Below the pieces are notes generated by a model. The model ran no database searches and was not told the origin of the DNA. It saw only the letters and a program-made list of their open reading frames with translations. From Chitinophagaceae bacterium (lineage in GTDB: Bacteria; Bacteroidota; Bacteroidia; Chitinophagales; Chitinophagaceae), in the NCBI GenBank assembly GCA_023251255.1, contig JAHEZD010000012.1, positions 18,422-82,421 on the forward strand: 64,000 nt of DNA, read 5' to 3'. Each line of letters begins with the position of its first letter. Within the stretch, counting starts at the first letter, position 1. Below are positions 46,501-50,700 of this stretch, piece after piece. The position numbers were made by a program, and so were the translations under genes.

Positions 46501-46577
46501 GCAACATTAACAGTAACCAAAGCCAGTAAAACAAAAAGCAAGCGGGAAAAACCTGCAAAGGGTAAGAATGATCTCAT
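22593..46577 (-). CDS. Giant T9SS-exported repeat protein, 7,994 aa (LamG, FN3, 66 NHL blades, TIG, Cys repeats)
   Basis: One uninterrupted frame of 23,985 bp encodes a ~0.8 MDa surface or released protein. Order: signal peptide (1-30), LamG domain (about 31-245; NALNFDGTKDYV, VEAWVRP), FN3-like domain (about 250-350), eleven ~500-residue modules (353-5833) each of six NHL blades, a putative-Ig segment (PAGLSFD.TTG.ISGTPT) and an IPT/TIG domain (AGQTVTITGTNF), two SprB-like Ig segments (5834-6000), fifteen ~79-residue repeats starting PTVSVTQPTC (6000-7186), two BIG2-like domains (to 7330), a T9SS-associated region, and a type A sorting domain (from YPNP near 7916; ends ETVKIVKQ). No catalytic motif is seen; propellers and LamG suggest ligand or glycan binding, so adhesion or gliding is plausible. 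Codon use is uniform, GC is higher than in the flanks. A LytTR regulator gene is divergent 202 bp away. Modular recombination is evident. Confidence 0.93.
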   Translation of the reverse strand: MRSFLPFAGFSRLLFVLLALVTVNVASNAQGNALNFDGTKDYVTIPDATSLKPATATVEAWVRPLTTTGSIPIVLKLNSRGAGVSNNESYSIYLDNGKFSAAASSGSGTQAKATQLAAYSAGTWYHVAAMFTSTSVSLYVNGVLQQTASTGFALDYSTGAITIGGTSDFSTLANFSMDELRIFKTDRTAQVAADMANTINPLSNPNLVAYYSFEQGTAGDVNTGINTLTDRTSNANTGTLHGFDLANNVSNWVESYAMVTAVTTAATNVASTSFTANWNAPTIGTATNYLLDVATSSTFGASILTGYNALSVTGTSQSITGLSSGVTYYYRVRANKTSVAGQGIYSAVQSARTIFILPAISYATPQTYTSGTAITALTPTNTGGAVPAVVYGTVSTLAGNGTASFQDGTGTAANFYNPYGMVSDGTNLYVADQSNHRIRKIIIATGVVTTLAGQGYNAFGDGTGTSAYFNNPRALALDGAGNLYVADFSNNRIRKIVIATGVVTTIAGNGNSNTANGNGTSASIGYPTGIVYDGGNLYFTSQYNNYVSKMVLSTGDVTILAGSGSGTFADGTGTAASFNSPMGITTDGLGNLYVADQNNNRIRKIVIATGVVTTVAGNGNGGSNNGTGTSATFSGPVGVVFDGANNLYVADQNNQRIRKIVLSTSEVTSFVGTGSTTFADGDASTATFNSPVGVAVDGAGNLYIADQGNQRIRKVGIVGYSISPALPAGLSFDGTTGIISGTPAVTSVATTYTVTANNNAGSVSATINITVNAGLPAIGSFSPTSAGAGQTVLIAGTNFSAVTGVGFGGTPATSYTVLSETLISATVAAGTTGSVTVTTVLGTATLAGFTFLIPPAITYTTPQSYTVTGSAITALSPTNTGGAVPAVNYGAVSTLAGSNQSFQNGTGTSAYFNNPQGVVSDGTNIYVADYNNHVIRKIVIATGVTTTLAGNAGTASQQDGTGTNAYFYNPHALALDGTGNLYVTQGDYYYCAVRKIVIATGAVTTLAGGNYYPTYQDGTGPNAYFYGPQGITYDGAGNLYVADRSNNRIRKIVIATGAVSTVAGSGSSAFADGTGTSSSFSTPSGISYDGGNLYVADQNNQRIRKIVIATGVVSTIAGNGNAAFANGTGAAASFNSPSGIVADGSGNLYVADQSNQRIRKIVISSGVVTTLAGNGTATFADGTAATASFYNPYSVAVDGSGYLYVADQGNNRIRKIGLVGYSISPALPAGLSFDGTTGVISGTPTVGTLAANYTVTAANGVGSSTTVVNIEVIPAAPTVTSFTPTAGGAGRTVTITGTNFSTVTAVSFGGTAATSFNVVSATSITAVVATGTTGSVSVTTTGGTGTLAGFTLLTAPVIAYAGPQTYLGNTAITPLAPTNTGGAISAASLGTVSTLAGSGNSGSSNGTGTAATFSSPQGVVSDGTNVYVADYNNHIIRKIVIATGVTTTLAGSAGNASQQDGTGTNAYFYSPHSLALDGAGNLYVTQGDYYYCAVRKIVIATGAVTTLAGGNYYPGSQNGTGTNASFYSPQGITYDGAGNLYVVDKNNHTIRKIVISSGTVSTIAGTTNSSGFIDGTGTSTLFNSPIGIAYDAGNLYVADQNNQRIRKIVVGTSVVTTLAGNSNATFVDGTGAAASFNNPAGIVADGSGSLYVADQSNHRIRKIAVSSGAVTTLSGNGTATFVDGTATTASFNNPYGVAVDGAGYLYVADQSNQRIRQIGLAGYTITPTLPAGLSFDIATGIISGTPTVGSAATVYTITGVNSVGASTTTVSIAVTPATPTITSFSPVSVGPNQTVTITGTNFSLVTAVSFGGTAAVSYTVNSTTSITAIVGAGADGSVVVTTAGGTATLAGFTMLTAPNISYVTPQTYLAGTAITALAPTNTGGIVPAVSYGTVSTLAGSSSQSFQNGTGTSAYFNNPQGVVSDGTNVYVADYNNQVIRKIVIATGVTTTLAGSAGTASNQDGTGTNAYFYNPHSLALDGAGNLYVTQGDYYYCAVRKIVIATGAVTTLAGGSYYPSYGDGTGGSASFYAPQGITYDGAGNLYVADQNNHRIRKIVIATGTVTTIAGNGNATFGDGTGTAAYFYSPTGITYDGGNLYVADQNNHRIRKIVVSTNVVTTLAGSGSASFADGTGTAANFYSPAGIVADGSGNLYIADMNNQRIRKIVVASGAVSTLAGNGTNAFADGAAAAASFSSPYGVALDGAGYLYVADQGNQRIRKVGLVGYSISPTTLPAGLSFDGTTGTISGTPTLGQLATSYTVKAVNSIGTSTTSISIAVTPLAPTITSFTPTSVGAGQSITITGTNFAAVTGVTVGGIAVASYNVVSPTSITAILGAGATGSVAVTTTGGTATLAGFTLLLAPAISYATPQSYPVSTAITALVPTNTGGTVPVATLGVVSTLAGSGSASSGNGTGTGASFYSPQGVVSDGTNVYVADYNNHTIRKIVIATGVTTTLAGSAGNSGNQDGTGASAYFYYPHSLALDGAGNLYVTQGSYSYCTIRKIVLSTAVVTTLAGAVNPGSNDGTGTSASFYGLQGITYDGAGNLYVADQTNQRIRKIVIATGTVTTVAGNGSTSFADGIGTAATFYNPTGIAYDGGNLYVADQGNQRIRKIVISTGAVTTLAGSGTASFVDGTGTAANFYNPTGIVADGSGNLYLADMNNNRIRKIVINTGVVTTQAGSGTATFVDGAATTASFNNPYGVAVDGTGYLYVADQNNHRIRKIGLVGYSISPTTLPAGLSFDATTGTFSGTPTTGSIAKIFTVTAANSVGSNSTTVSIAIVPAAPTVTSFTPTSAGASQNVTITGTNFSAVTAVSFGGTAAINFVVNSTASITATVGAGTSGSVSVTTLGGTATLAGFTLSSPPVISYTTAQTYTIGTAITALTPTNTGSAVPAISLGTVSTLAGQGSAAFQDGTGAAAYFNQPKGIVSDGTNLYVADASNNRIRKVVISTGAVTALAGQGSAAFQDGTGTAAYFNFPSGVAIDGTNLYVADYSNNRIRKVVISTGAVTTLAGSGSSTSVDGTGTAATFYNPSGIVADGAGNLYVTDYGSSRIRKIVISTGVVTTVAGTGSAAFADGTGTAAAFSNPRAITYDGAGNLYVADGGNNRIRKIVVATGAVTTLAGSSSGYADGTGTAALFSNPISIAYDGMGNVYVGDNNRIRKIVVATAVVTTLAGNGTATFVDGVPTTASFYNPYGLATDVAGYLYVGDGNNNRIRKVGVYGYGITPALPAGLSISGSTGTISGTPTVGSLATSYTVSASNSAGTGTATQSIAVTAAVPTITSFSPTSAGAGQTVTITGTNFNAVSSVAFGGTAATSFTVVSATSITAVVAAGTTGSITVVNNGGTATLAGFTFLLPPAFTYAGPQSYSAGTAITSLAPTTTGGAIPVATPGVVTTLAGSGAQTFGDGTGTSASFNNPSGMASDGANLYLADYGNHRIRKIVIATGVVTTLAGNGSAGFQDGTGTSASFYYPRSVALDGAGNLYVADGNNNRIRKIVVATGLVTTLAGNGSAAFADGTGTGASFNNPYGIVGDGAGNLYVTDYQNHRIRKIVIATGVVTTVAGSGTAAFADGTGTAANFYNPAGITYDAGNIYITDFNNNRIRKIVASTGVVTTIAGNATAAFADGTGTAASFYNPTGVASDGVGNLYVADNSNQRIRKVVLATGDVTTFAGSGSGTFTDGTGTAASFNAPNGMVMDAGNLYIGDFYNNRIRKINVTGYSISGILPAGLSFSATTGTISGTPTTGALAATYTITGTNAAGAATATVSITVVPATPTIASFTPTSAGAGQTVTITGTNFYTVSSVTFGGTAAASYTVNSGTSITAVIAAGTTGSVSVTTTGGTATLAGYTFLIAPSITYATPQTYTAGTAITDLAPTNTGGAVSAVAAGVVTTLAGSSQSFQDGTGTSAYFNNPQGVVSDGTNVYVADYSNHVIRKIVIATGVTTTLAGSAGNASNQDGTGTNAYFYYPHALALDGAGNLYVTQGDYYYCSVRKIVIATGAVTTLAGGSFYPGSQDGTGSNAYFYIPQGITYDGAGNLYVADQNNHRIRKIVIATGTVTTIAGNGNAGFGDGTGTAAYFYSPMGITYDGGSLYVADQNNHRIRKIVIATSVVTTLAGSGSANFADGTGSAANFYSPTGIVADGSGSLYVADLNNQRIRKVVISTGTVTTLAGNGTGAFVDGTATTASFNGPFGVAIDGAGYLYVADQYNNRIRKIGLGGYTITPTLPAGLSFSNLTGVISGTPTTGTLGANYTVTAINSVGTGTATVNITVIPQTPTVTSFTPTSAGAGQTVTITGTNFSTVTGVSFGGTAATSYTVVSPTSITAVVASGTTGSVAVTTTGGTATLAGFTLLLPPAFTYAGPQTYPAGTAIAALAPISTGGAVPAITLGAVSTLAGSSQSFQNGTGTSAYFNSPQGVVSDGTNVYVADYNNQVIRKIVIATGVTTTLAGSAGSASLQDGTGTNAYFYNPHSLALDGAGNLYVTQGDYYYCAVRKIVIATGAVTTLAGGSYYPSYGDGTGGSASFYAPQGITYDGAGNLYVADQNNHRIRKIVISTGAVTTVAGNGSSSFGDGTGTNATFFSPTGIAYDGGNLYVADQNNHRIRKIVASTNVVTTLAGSGSASFADGTGTAANFYAPTGIVADGLGNLYIADLNNQRIRKIVIASGAVSTLAGNGTNAFADGAAAAASFSSPYGVAVDGAGYLYVADQGNQRIRKIGLVGYSISPTTLPAGLSFDGTTGTFSGTPTTGSLATVYTVTGTSTVGTGTATVSIAVTPAAPTITSFTPTSAGAAQTVTITGTNFYAVTAVTFGGTAAASYTVNSGTSITAIIGAGATGSVTVTTSGGTATLAGFTLLLAPAITYTTPQVYTTNTAIAALTPTNTGGSVPAINLGVVSTLAGSGNASSTNGNGTAASFYNPQGVVSDGTNVYVADYNNHIIRKIVIATGVTTTLAGSAGTASQQDGTGTNAYFYYPHGLALDGAGNLYVTQGNGYYQSYFAIRKVVIATGVVTTLAGGNYYPGSNDGTGSNASFYGLQGIAYDGSGNLYAADQSNGSIRKVAIATGAVTTFSTGFSSPMGIAYDGGNVYVTEQSYQRIRKIVISTGTVTTVAGSGNASFADGTGTAASFYNPAGITADGSGNLYVADQNNHRIRKIVISTGAVTTVAGNGNATFVDGAAATASFNNPYSVALGGDGYLYVADQSNHRIRKVSLLGYSITPALPTGLSFDGTTGTITGTPTVVTPAADYTVTATNNIGTSTATVNISVVLPVPTITSFTPTSVGAGQTVIITGTGFTGTTSVTFGGTPAAYTVISGTSIKATVGVGSSGSVVVITPGGTATLAGFTMMTAPSITYAGPQAYTTGTAIAALSPVNTGGTIPSSTYGATTTLAGSTYGSANGTGTAATFGHPYGVAADGAGNLYIADYYNHKIRKVVISTGAVSTLAGSGTDAFADGTGAAASFNYPTGIVADKLGNLYVSDQLNNRIRKIVIATGAVSTLAGNGTDGFADGSGTSANFSSPIGIATDGSSVYVADANNNRIRKVIISSGLVSTLAGNSSASFVNGTGTAASFSNPSGVTYDGNGNLYIADQYNNRIRKIVISTGVVTTLAGSGTANATDGTGTAAGFDNPVDVSFDGIGNVYVTDQNNNKIRKVATATGVVTTVAGSSAGTTDGTGAAAKFNSPAGILADNAGNVYVADLGNDRIRTIKVTGYNLNMPLPAGLTLDGATGTISGTPTVETAATAYSITASNAAGTSTTTVSIAVVAEPTITSFLPTSASAGQTVTITGTNFTGVSSVSFGGTAATSFTVVSPTSITAVVAAGTSGSVSVVKAGITASLAGFTFIQPTASIAGTAGVCLNGTAPTVTFTGANGIAPYTFTYKINSGSNQTVTTTTGSSVTVAAPTGAAGTFNYTLISVADNNTNAQAQSGTAVITVNALPVVTTQAVTPVCGALTANLSTGITSSTTGLTVEYYSNPALTAAVTNPVSTSGTYYVKVISSSNCSASASIVVNAFKAAPAAPTVSIVQPTCASATATVTVTSATAGLTFSSDGTMYTNTTGVFTVAAGTAYSITARNSDGCVSSAAAGTVNAQPPTPSTPTVTVTQPTCAVATASIKVVSTGASSYSLVIDGTTFTNATGIFNNIAAGAAYSVTTTSAAGCTSATATGTVDVQPATPAAPTVSVTQPTCAVATATVTVTSSLTGLTFSNDGTTYTNTTGIFTVAAGTTFGITARNASGCISVAATGSINAQPATPAVPTVSVTQPTCGTATATITVTSSLTGLTFSNDGTTYTNTTGVFTAAAGSAYSITAKTTAGCISAAATGTVNAQPTVPAVPTVSVTQPTCSTATATVTVTSSLTGLTFSSDGTTYTNTTGVFTVAAGAAYSITAKSVAGCISAAATGTVNVQPLAPGTPSVNVTQPTCAVATASMTVTSTGATSFTLVSDGTTFINSTGVFSNLAAGSAYSVTTTNSGGCVSTATTGTINAQPATPAVPTVSVTQPTCATATATVTVTSSLTGFTFSNDGTTYTNTTGIFTGIAAGSIYSITAKNASGCISAAVTGSINAQPATPTAPTVSVTQPTCSTATATVTVTSALTGLTFSSDGTTYTNTTGIFTGLAAGSSYSITARNASGCISTAATGSINAQPATPTVPTVSVTQPTCTVATATVTVTSSTTGLTFSKDGTDYSNTTGVFPGIAAGSSYSITAKNASGCISTAATGTVNAQPAAPAAPTVSIAQPTCATATATVTVTSSLTGFTFSNDGTTYTNTTGIFTGMAAGSTYSITAKNTAGCISIAATGTINAQPSTPAAPTVSVTQPTCGLATATVTVTSALTGFTFSSDGTTYTNTTGVFAGLAAGSSYSITARNASGCISTAATGTVNAQPVTPVTPAVSIVQPTCTTATASITVTSAGAASFTLVSNGTTFINSTGVFANLAAGSAYSVTTTSSAGCVSAAVSGTIDAQPAVPAVPTVNVTQPTCATATATITVTSTITGLTFSSDGSTYTNTTGVFSNIAAGTSYSITAKNASGCVSTAATGTINAQPGAPFTPVVSVTQPTCTTATATVTVISGTTGLTFSSDGSTYTNTTGVFAGLTAGSTYSITSRNASGCISSAATGTISSAPAPPAAPTVSIAQPTCTTATATISVTSSLTGLTFSSDGTTYTNTTGVFTGIAAGASYSITSKTGAGCISVAATGTISAQPATPTVAAITGTTTVCAGAATTLSSTTTGGAWSSSATNIATVNSSTGEVTGVTGGTATITYTVSNGTCSNTASTTVTVNSYPVVAAITNNTVLCFGSTNTLSSTTPNGAWSSSNASVASINSSTGLVTATGAGSATITYTVSNGGCSSTATAVVNVKANGSWTGTSSNVWTDLSNWCNGVPTGTSDATILATATNMPVLTGTQSVRNITVETGASLTITGTLKVAGNIANSGSITATAGSLEFNGSTVQTAALGTMTAVKNVTINSTGGVVLGSSISISGTLTSTAGNLHLGNSNIILLSTAAATARIAPVAGTFTYGTGNFVQQRFVPAKPARTWSLVASPFNQSIAAAWQQQVHITGAGTGGTVCPALSPNSNGFDATATNAGSMFMYDGSKLTGTRWASVLGTNTQNLAPGNGYRMNIRGPRSLGCSLLDGTVLYTSDAVMMAAGTLSNANRNMGSFNITYTNNGDATVANDNYLMIGNPYPSEVSFAQLKADNPAAIGNSYAIYGPQNSVGNYAYWNGSTFTGGNTGLDDTKGDVIANGQAIFIKGAVPGANITLGFNEGQKTNIANNGYFRTQSNPNMLRIGYILASGAKADEIILQFANNGTTEQLNADDIESMNTGSQNLKSIKGTKGMAINTRPLNFINDTVALNVASTANGQFKLNFSGYAGFAGANIYLIDQYTHTVQFMNSNPEYAFTVNTSDSATRGAGRFKVVFTKQAVAVPVTVVPTAIRVYPNPVKDLLKVELPQAAGTYTLKMMDLRGRVVAQQKAAAGSNSINMSTMITGIYMLEVTSTNGTKETVKIVKQ
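25020..28580 (-). repeat. Fifteen tandem ~237-bp repeats in the giant gene
   Basis: Each ~79-residue unit runs PTVSVTQPTC.TATATVTVTS..TGLTFS.DGT.YTNTTGVF...YSIT...GC.S.A.TGT..AQP. Two cysteines (in QPTC and in GCxS) are kept in essentially every unit, suggesting one disulfide per domain. Three units (numbers 2, 6 and 12 from the N-terminus) use a variant core with TSFTLVSDGTTFINSTG. The repeat is coding and is not a CRISPR array. Confidence 0.92.
29080..45520 (-). repeat. Eleven tandem ~1.5-kb modules (NHL propeller + Ig + TIG)
   Basis: Module starts, from the N-terminus, are near 45510, 44022, 42522, 41015, 39506, 38005, 36516, 35032, 33530, 32030 and 30565; spacing is 1,465-1,509 bp. Each begins with P.ISY.TPQTY..GTAITAL.PTNTGG, has six NHL blades (D..GNLYVADQ.N.RIRKIV), and ends with a TIG domain. 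Seven modules (2, 3, 4, 5, 8, 9, 10) carry a modified second blade with TQGDYYYC or a variant; four (1, 6, 7, 11) do not. Confidence 0.92.
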
Positions 46578-46728
46578 AAAGTGTTCAGTAAAGAGTTAAT
46601 CGAAAAAGCAAGGGTGCTTTGGGTGAAGATGCCAACCAAACAAGCAGCGGGGAAACTTAATTGATGAACAGGCCATGCCAGTAGATAACAGCTCCATTTG
46701 GGTAGACGTAAAAAACGTGGCCAACTGA

Positions 46729-46762
46729 TTTGCCTCCAATAACCACCCAACCTATATATTTA
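46729..46762 (+). promoter_or_regulatory. Candidate promoter of the LytTR regulator
   Basis: TTTG at 46729-46732 and TATATTTA at 46755-46762 resemble the Bacteroidota -33/-7 pair, with a 22-bp spacer (19-21 is usual) and one mismatch in the -7 box. The predicted leader before the ATG at 46780 would be about 11 nt. No promoter for the leftward giant gene was recognised in this 202-bp gap. Confidence 0.35.
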
Positions 46763-46779
46763 CAAAAATCCAGTGCGGT

Positions 46780-47553
46780 ATGTACAAATGTGTGGTCATA
46801 GACGATAACATGATAGAAAGGGATGCGATGCTAATGCACCTGTCCAGATTGAAAAACATTAAGGTAATAGCAGAGTGTGCCGATGGCCTATCTGCTTTGG
46901 ATGTGCTGAAGGAACAGAAGGTGGACATTGTTTTTTCGGATATTGACATGCCCGAACTAACAGGCATTGGCCTGCTCAAAAGCCTGAAGAACCCTCCTGT
47001 GTTTATCTTCATCAGCTCTTACAGCGAGTATGCGGTGGAAAGCTTCCACCTGGACGTGATAGACTATATTGTAAAACCGGCCAGTTTTGAAAGGTTGCTG
47101 AAAGCCATAAACAAGGCCATTGAATACATTGAGCTCAAGAAAAAAGCCAATACACCTGCCTCTGTAACGGAAAGCATTGCTTCTACTGAACCCTTTGTGA
47201 GAACGGTAAATGCCGAGGAGTATTTCTATATCAAGGAAACCTCAGGCCATACCAAATTGCAGATGGCCGATGTGCTGTTTGTGGAAAGCATGGGCGACTT
47301 CTCCAAGTTCCACACCATACAGGGCCAGAAACATATTGTGCTCATCAGCTTGAAGAACATCGAAAAACAGCTCCCTAACAAAATATTCAAGCGCGTGCAC
47401 AAACAGTATATCATTAACCTGCTGCATATTGTATCCATAGCTCCAGCAGACATTATCCTTACCAATCTCCATACTGTTCCCCTCAGCAATGCCTACCGGC
47501 AGGACCTGCTGGAAACAGCAGTGGACAGTAAGACCCTGAAGCGTTTTGGCTGA
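46780..47553 (+). CDS. LytTR-family response regulator
   Basis: The 257-residue protein has an N-terminal receiver domain (about 3-118) with the acidic pair DD (8-9), phospho-acceptor Asp54 (VFSDIDMPEL), Ser in ISSYSEYA and Lys in IVKPASFERLL. A linker leads to a C-terminal LytTR DNA-binding domain (about 145-250; DVLFVESMGDFSKFHT, FKRVHKQYIINL). LytTR regulators normally pair with a kinase of the neighbouring gene, but the next gene downstream is a hybrid regulator with its own receiver and HTH. The only unpaired kinase in the window is at 1511. The gene is divergent from the giant surface-protein gene and is its best candidate regulator. Confidence 0.92.
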   Translation: MYKCVVIDDNMIERDAMLMHLSRLKNIKVIAECADGLSALDVLKEQKVDIVFSDIDMPELTGIGLLKSLKNPPVFIFISSYSEYAVESFHLDVIDYIVKPASFERLLKAINKAIEYIELKKKANTPASVTESIASTEPFVRTVNAEEYFYIKETSGHTKLQMADVLFVESMGDFSKFHTIQGQKHIVLISLKNIEKQLPNKIFKRVHKQYIINLLHIVSIAPADIILTNLHTVPLSNAYRQDLLETAVDSKTLKRFG

Positions 47554-47727
47554 ACCACCATCCTATTGCAAGTATATGTTTGAGCCGCTCCTGCACCACA
47601 AAACCCAGCAGTCCTCCTTACAGGTAAAGGGCGAAGTTGCAGGGGAAACCAGTGAATTAATGTACAATTCCTCCGGTTCAGCCAGATAAATATATCTTTA
47701 TCGCCTTCTATCCCATAGAACGCTGCT

Positions 47728-50700
47728 ATGATTGTTCTGCAAAAACTGTTCAGGTACCTTTTTACCGTTACCGTATCATTGGTCTGTACCCAGTCAATTA
47801 TTGGGCAAAATATCCTTTTCAGGCACCTGACAGTGGAGAATGGCCTGTCGCAAAATGCCGTAATGGCCATTGCCCAGGACAAGCGTGGCTTTTTATGGCA
47901 TGGCACACGCTATGGACTGAACAGGTATGATGGCACCCATTTCAAGGTATACAAGAACAGCCCCAATAACAACAACAGCATTTCCGATAACCTGATCAAT
48001 GCACTGCTCGTTGATGATGAAGGCATTCTTTGGGTGGGCACTTCCAATGGACTGAACAAGTACAACGCTGAGAAGGATGAATTCGAAAGGATTGTAGCCA
48101 ATCCTTCCGACAAAGGCAGTTTGAACAATAGTTCCATCAACTGTATTTACCAGGACAGCAAGAAGCATATCTGGATCGGGACAAAGAATGGCCTCAACTT
48201 GCTGATTGACAAGAAAGGCAATAGGTTCCAATCAACTTTTGGCACGAAGCAGGACCCGATTGGCAATTATATCAGGATCATTTTTGAGAGTTATGATGGC
48301 AATTTATGGGTGGGTACCTCCACGGAACTGATTGAAATGAGTGCAGCCAAAGGTACTTACCAGTACCGCAGTTTCCGCCATGACGAAAAGGATGCTGCTA
48401 GCCTGAGCGCAGATTATGTGACTTCCATTGTGGAAGATAGCAAACATAATTTATGGGTGGGCACTTTGCATGATGGTATCAACCTATACAACAAGGCCAG
48501 CAATTCCTTTACGCGCTTCTATCAAAATACCAGTAGCTCATCCCCCATCATCCACAATAATATCAGGAAGATGATGCTGGACAAGGATGGTAAGATCTGG
48601 ATCGGCACACAGGATGGCCTGAGCATCTTCGATCCAATAACAAAGCAGAGCATTTCCTACCAACATGACCCTGAAGTAGGTACCAGCCTCACCAATAATT
48701 CCATCCACAGCATTTTCCAGGATGTACATGGCACTATCTGGATCGGCACTTACCATGGTGGCATCAATATGGCCTATTCCTACACCACCCCTTTTACCAT
48801 TTACCAGAACAAACGTTTACCATCCAGCCTCAGCAGCAATATAGTGAGTTCAATCGTGGAAGATGGTAGCCACAATCTATGGATTGGTACGGAAGGGGGT
48901 GGCCTGAATTATTTCAATAGAAGCGATGGCAAGTTCACCAGTTACAAATACAACCCCAATGATAGCAGCAGTATCAGCAGCAACCTTATCAAGATTGTTT
49001 ACAAAGACAAGGTCGGCAATATATGGATTGGCACTTCCTATAGTGGGGGACTGAATCTATTGGACCCATCCACCAAAAAGTTCAGGCACTTCTCAGTTGA
49101 AAGGAGCAGTAAGGAAACGGTGAGCTTTGATGAGGTGGTGGCTTTATTGGAGGACAGTAAAGGCAATATGTGGGTGGGATCGCAAAGCGGGCTGACACAG
49201 TTGAAGAAACGCAATGGCCAATTTGAAACACATACCTCATTGGTTACCTGGGAGAACAAGCTCCACAGGAAAAATATCAATGTGCTGTTTGAGGATTCGC
49301 AGAAGAACCTATGGATTGGCACTTCTGCTGGCCTCCATCTATTGAGGAACAATAGTGACAGTGTAATTACTTATTTGAAGAATGATGCAAGCAGTTCAAA
49401 CCTCCAATCTGACTTCATCAATTGCATGATTGAAGACAGTAAGGGCAGGATCTGGATAGGCACCTATTATGGTGGCATTAGCCTGTACAATGCAGCCACA
49501 AATAATTTCACCACATTTACTGATAAGGAAGGCCTGCCCAATAACAATGTAATGGGCATATTGGAAGATGCTGCCAATAACCTATGGTTGAGCACGGACA
49601 ATGGCCTGTCCAAGTTCAACCTACTTGATAAGAGTTTCAAGAACTACACCACCAGCGATGGACTGGCGGGCAATAAGTTCAACAACAACTCCTTCTTCAA
49701 GGACAGCAAGGGGGAAATGTTTTTTGGGGGGAACAATGGACTTACGGCTTTTGTTCCTAACAAAATCGGGACGAATAAATATGTGGCCCCGCTTGTCTTT
49801 ACCGGATTGAAATTATTTGGCAATGAGGTAGGCATCAACCAGGAAGACCAACTGCTGGCACAGGATATCAACTCCACCAAGGAAATCGTGTTCAAGCATG
49901 ACCAGAATATCTTCACCATTGATTTTGCACTGCTCAATTATATCAAACCTGAGAAGAACAGATATGCCTACAAATTGGAGGGCTTCGATAAGAACTGGAA
50001 CTATGTAAGTACCACATCTGCTACATACAACAACCTTCCGGCAGGCAATTATACGTTCTTGGTAAAAGCGGCCAATAATGACGGAGTGTGGACAGCGGCC
50101 CCTACCAGTATCCAAATAAAGATACTGCCGCCACTTTGGAAAACATGGTGGGCCTATTGCATTTACATCATTGCCATAGCTGCCATTGTTTTTTTCTTCC
50201 TCCGTTTCTTATGGATGAGGGAGCTTTTTAAACGCGAACATGAACTGCAGCAGTTCAAGTTGAATTTCTTCACCAATATATCACATGAAATAAGAACACA
50301 CCTCACCCTCATTTCAGGACCTGTGGAGAAGCTGTTGGCAAGTATCAAAGAAGAAGGCTTTGCCAGGAAGCAATTGCAGCATGTGAAGAGCAATGCAGAC
50401 CGTTTGCTGAACCTGGTAAGTGAACTGATGGACTTCAGGAAAGCAGAAACCAATAACCTCCCCTTGCACGTAACACAGGAGAACATCGTTCCCTTCCTTG
50501 AAGAAATACATAGTGCCTTCCATGAAATGGCTGTTGCAAGGAATATCAGAATACCTTTTATTGCGATTAACAAAAACATTGAAGTGTATTTCGATAAAAG
50601 GCAGATGGAAAAAGTAGTGTTCAACCTGCTTACCAATGCCTTCAAGTTCACGCCCGATGGTGGCAATATTTCCATTGAAGTGCTGGACAGGAAGAACGAA

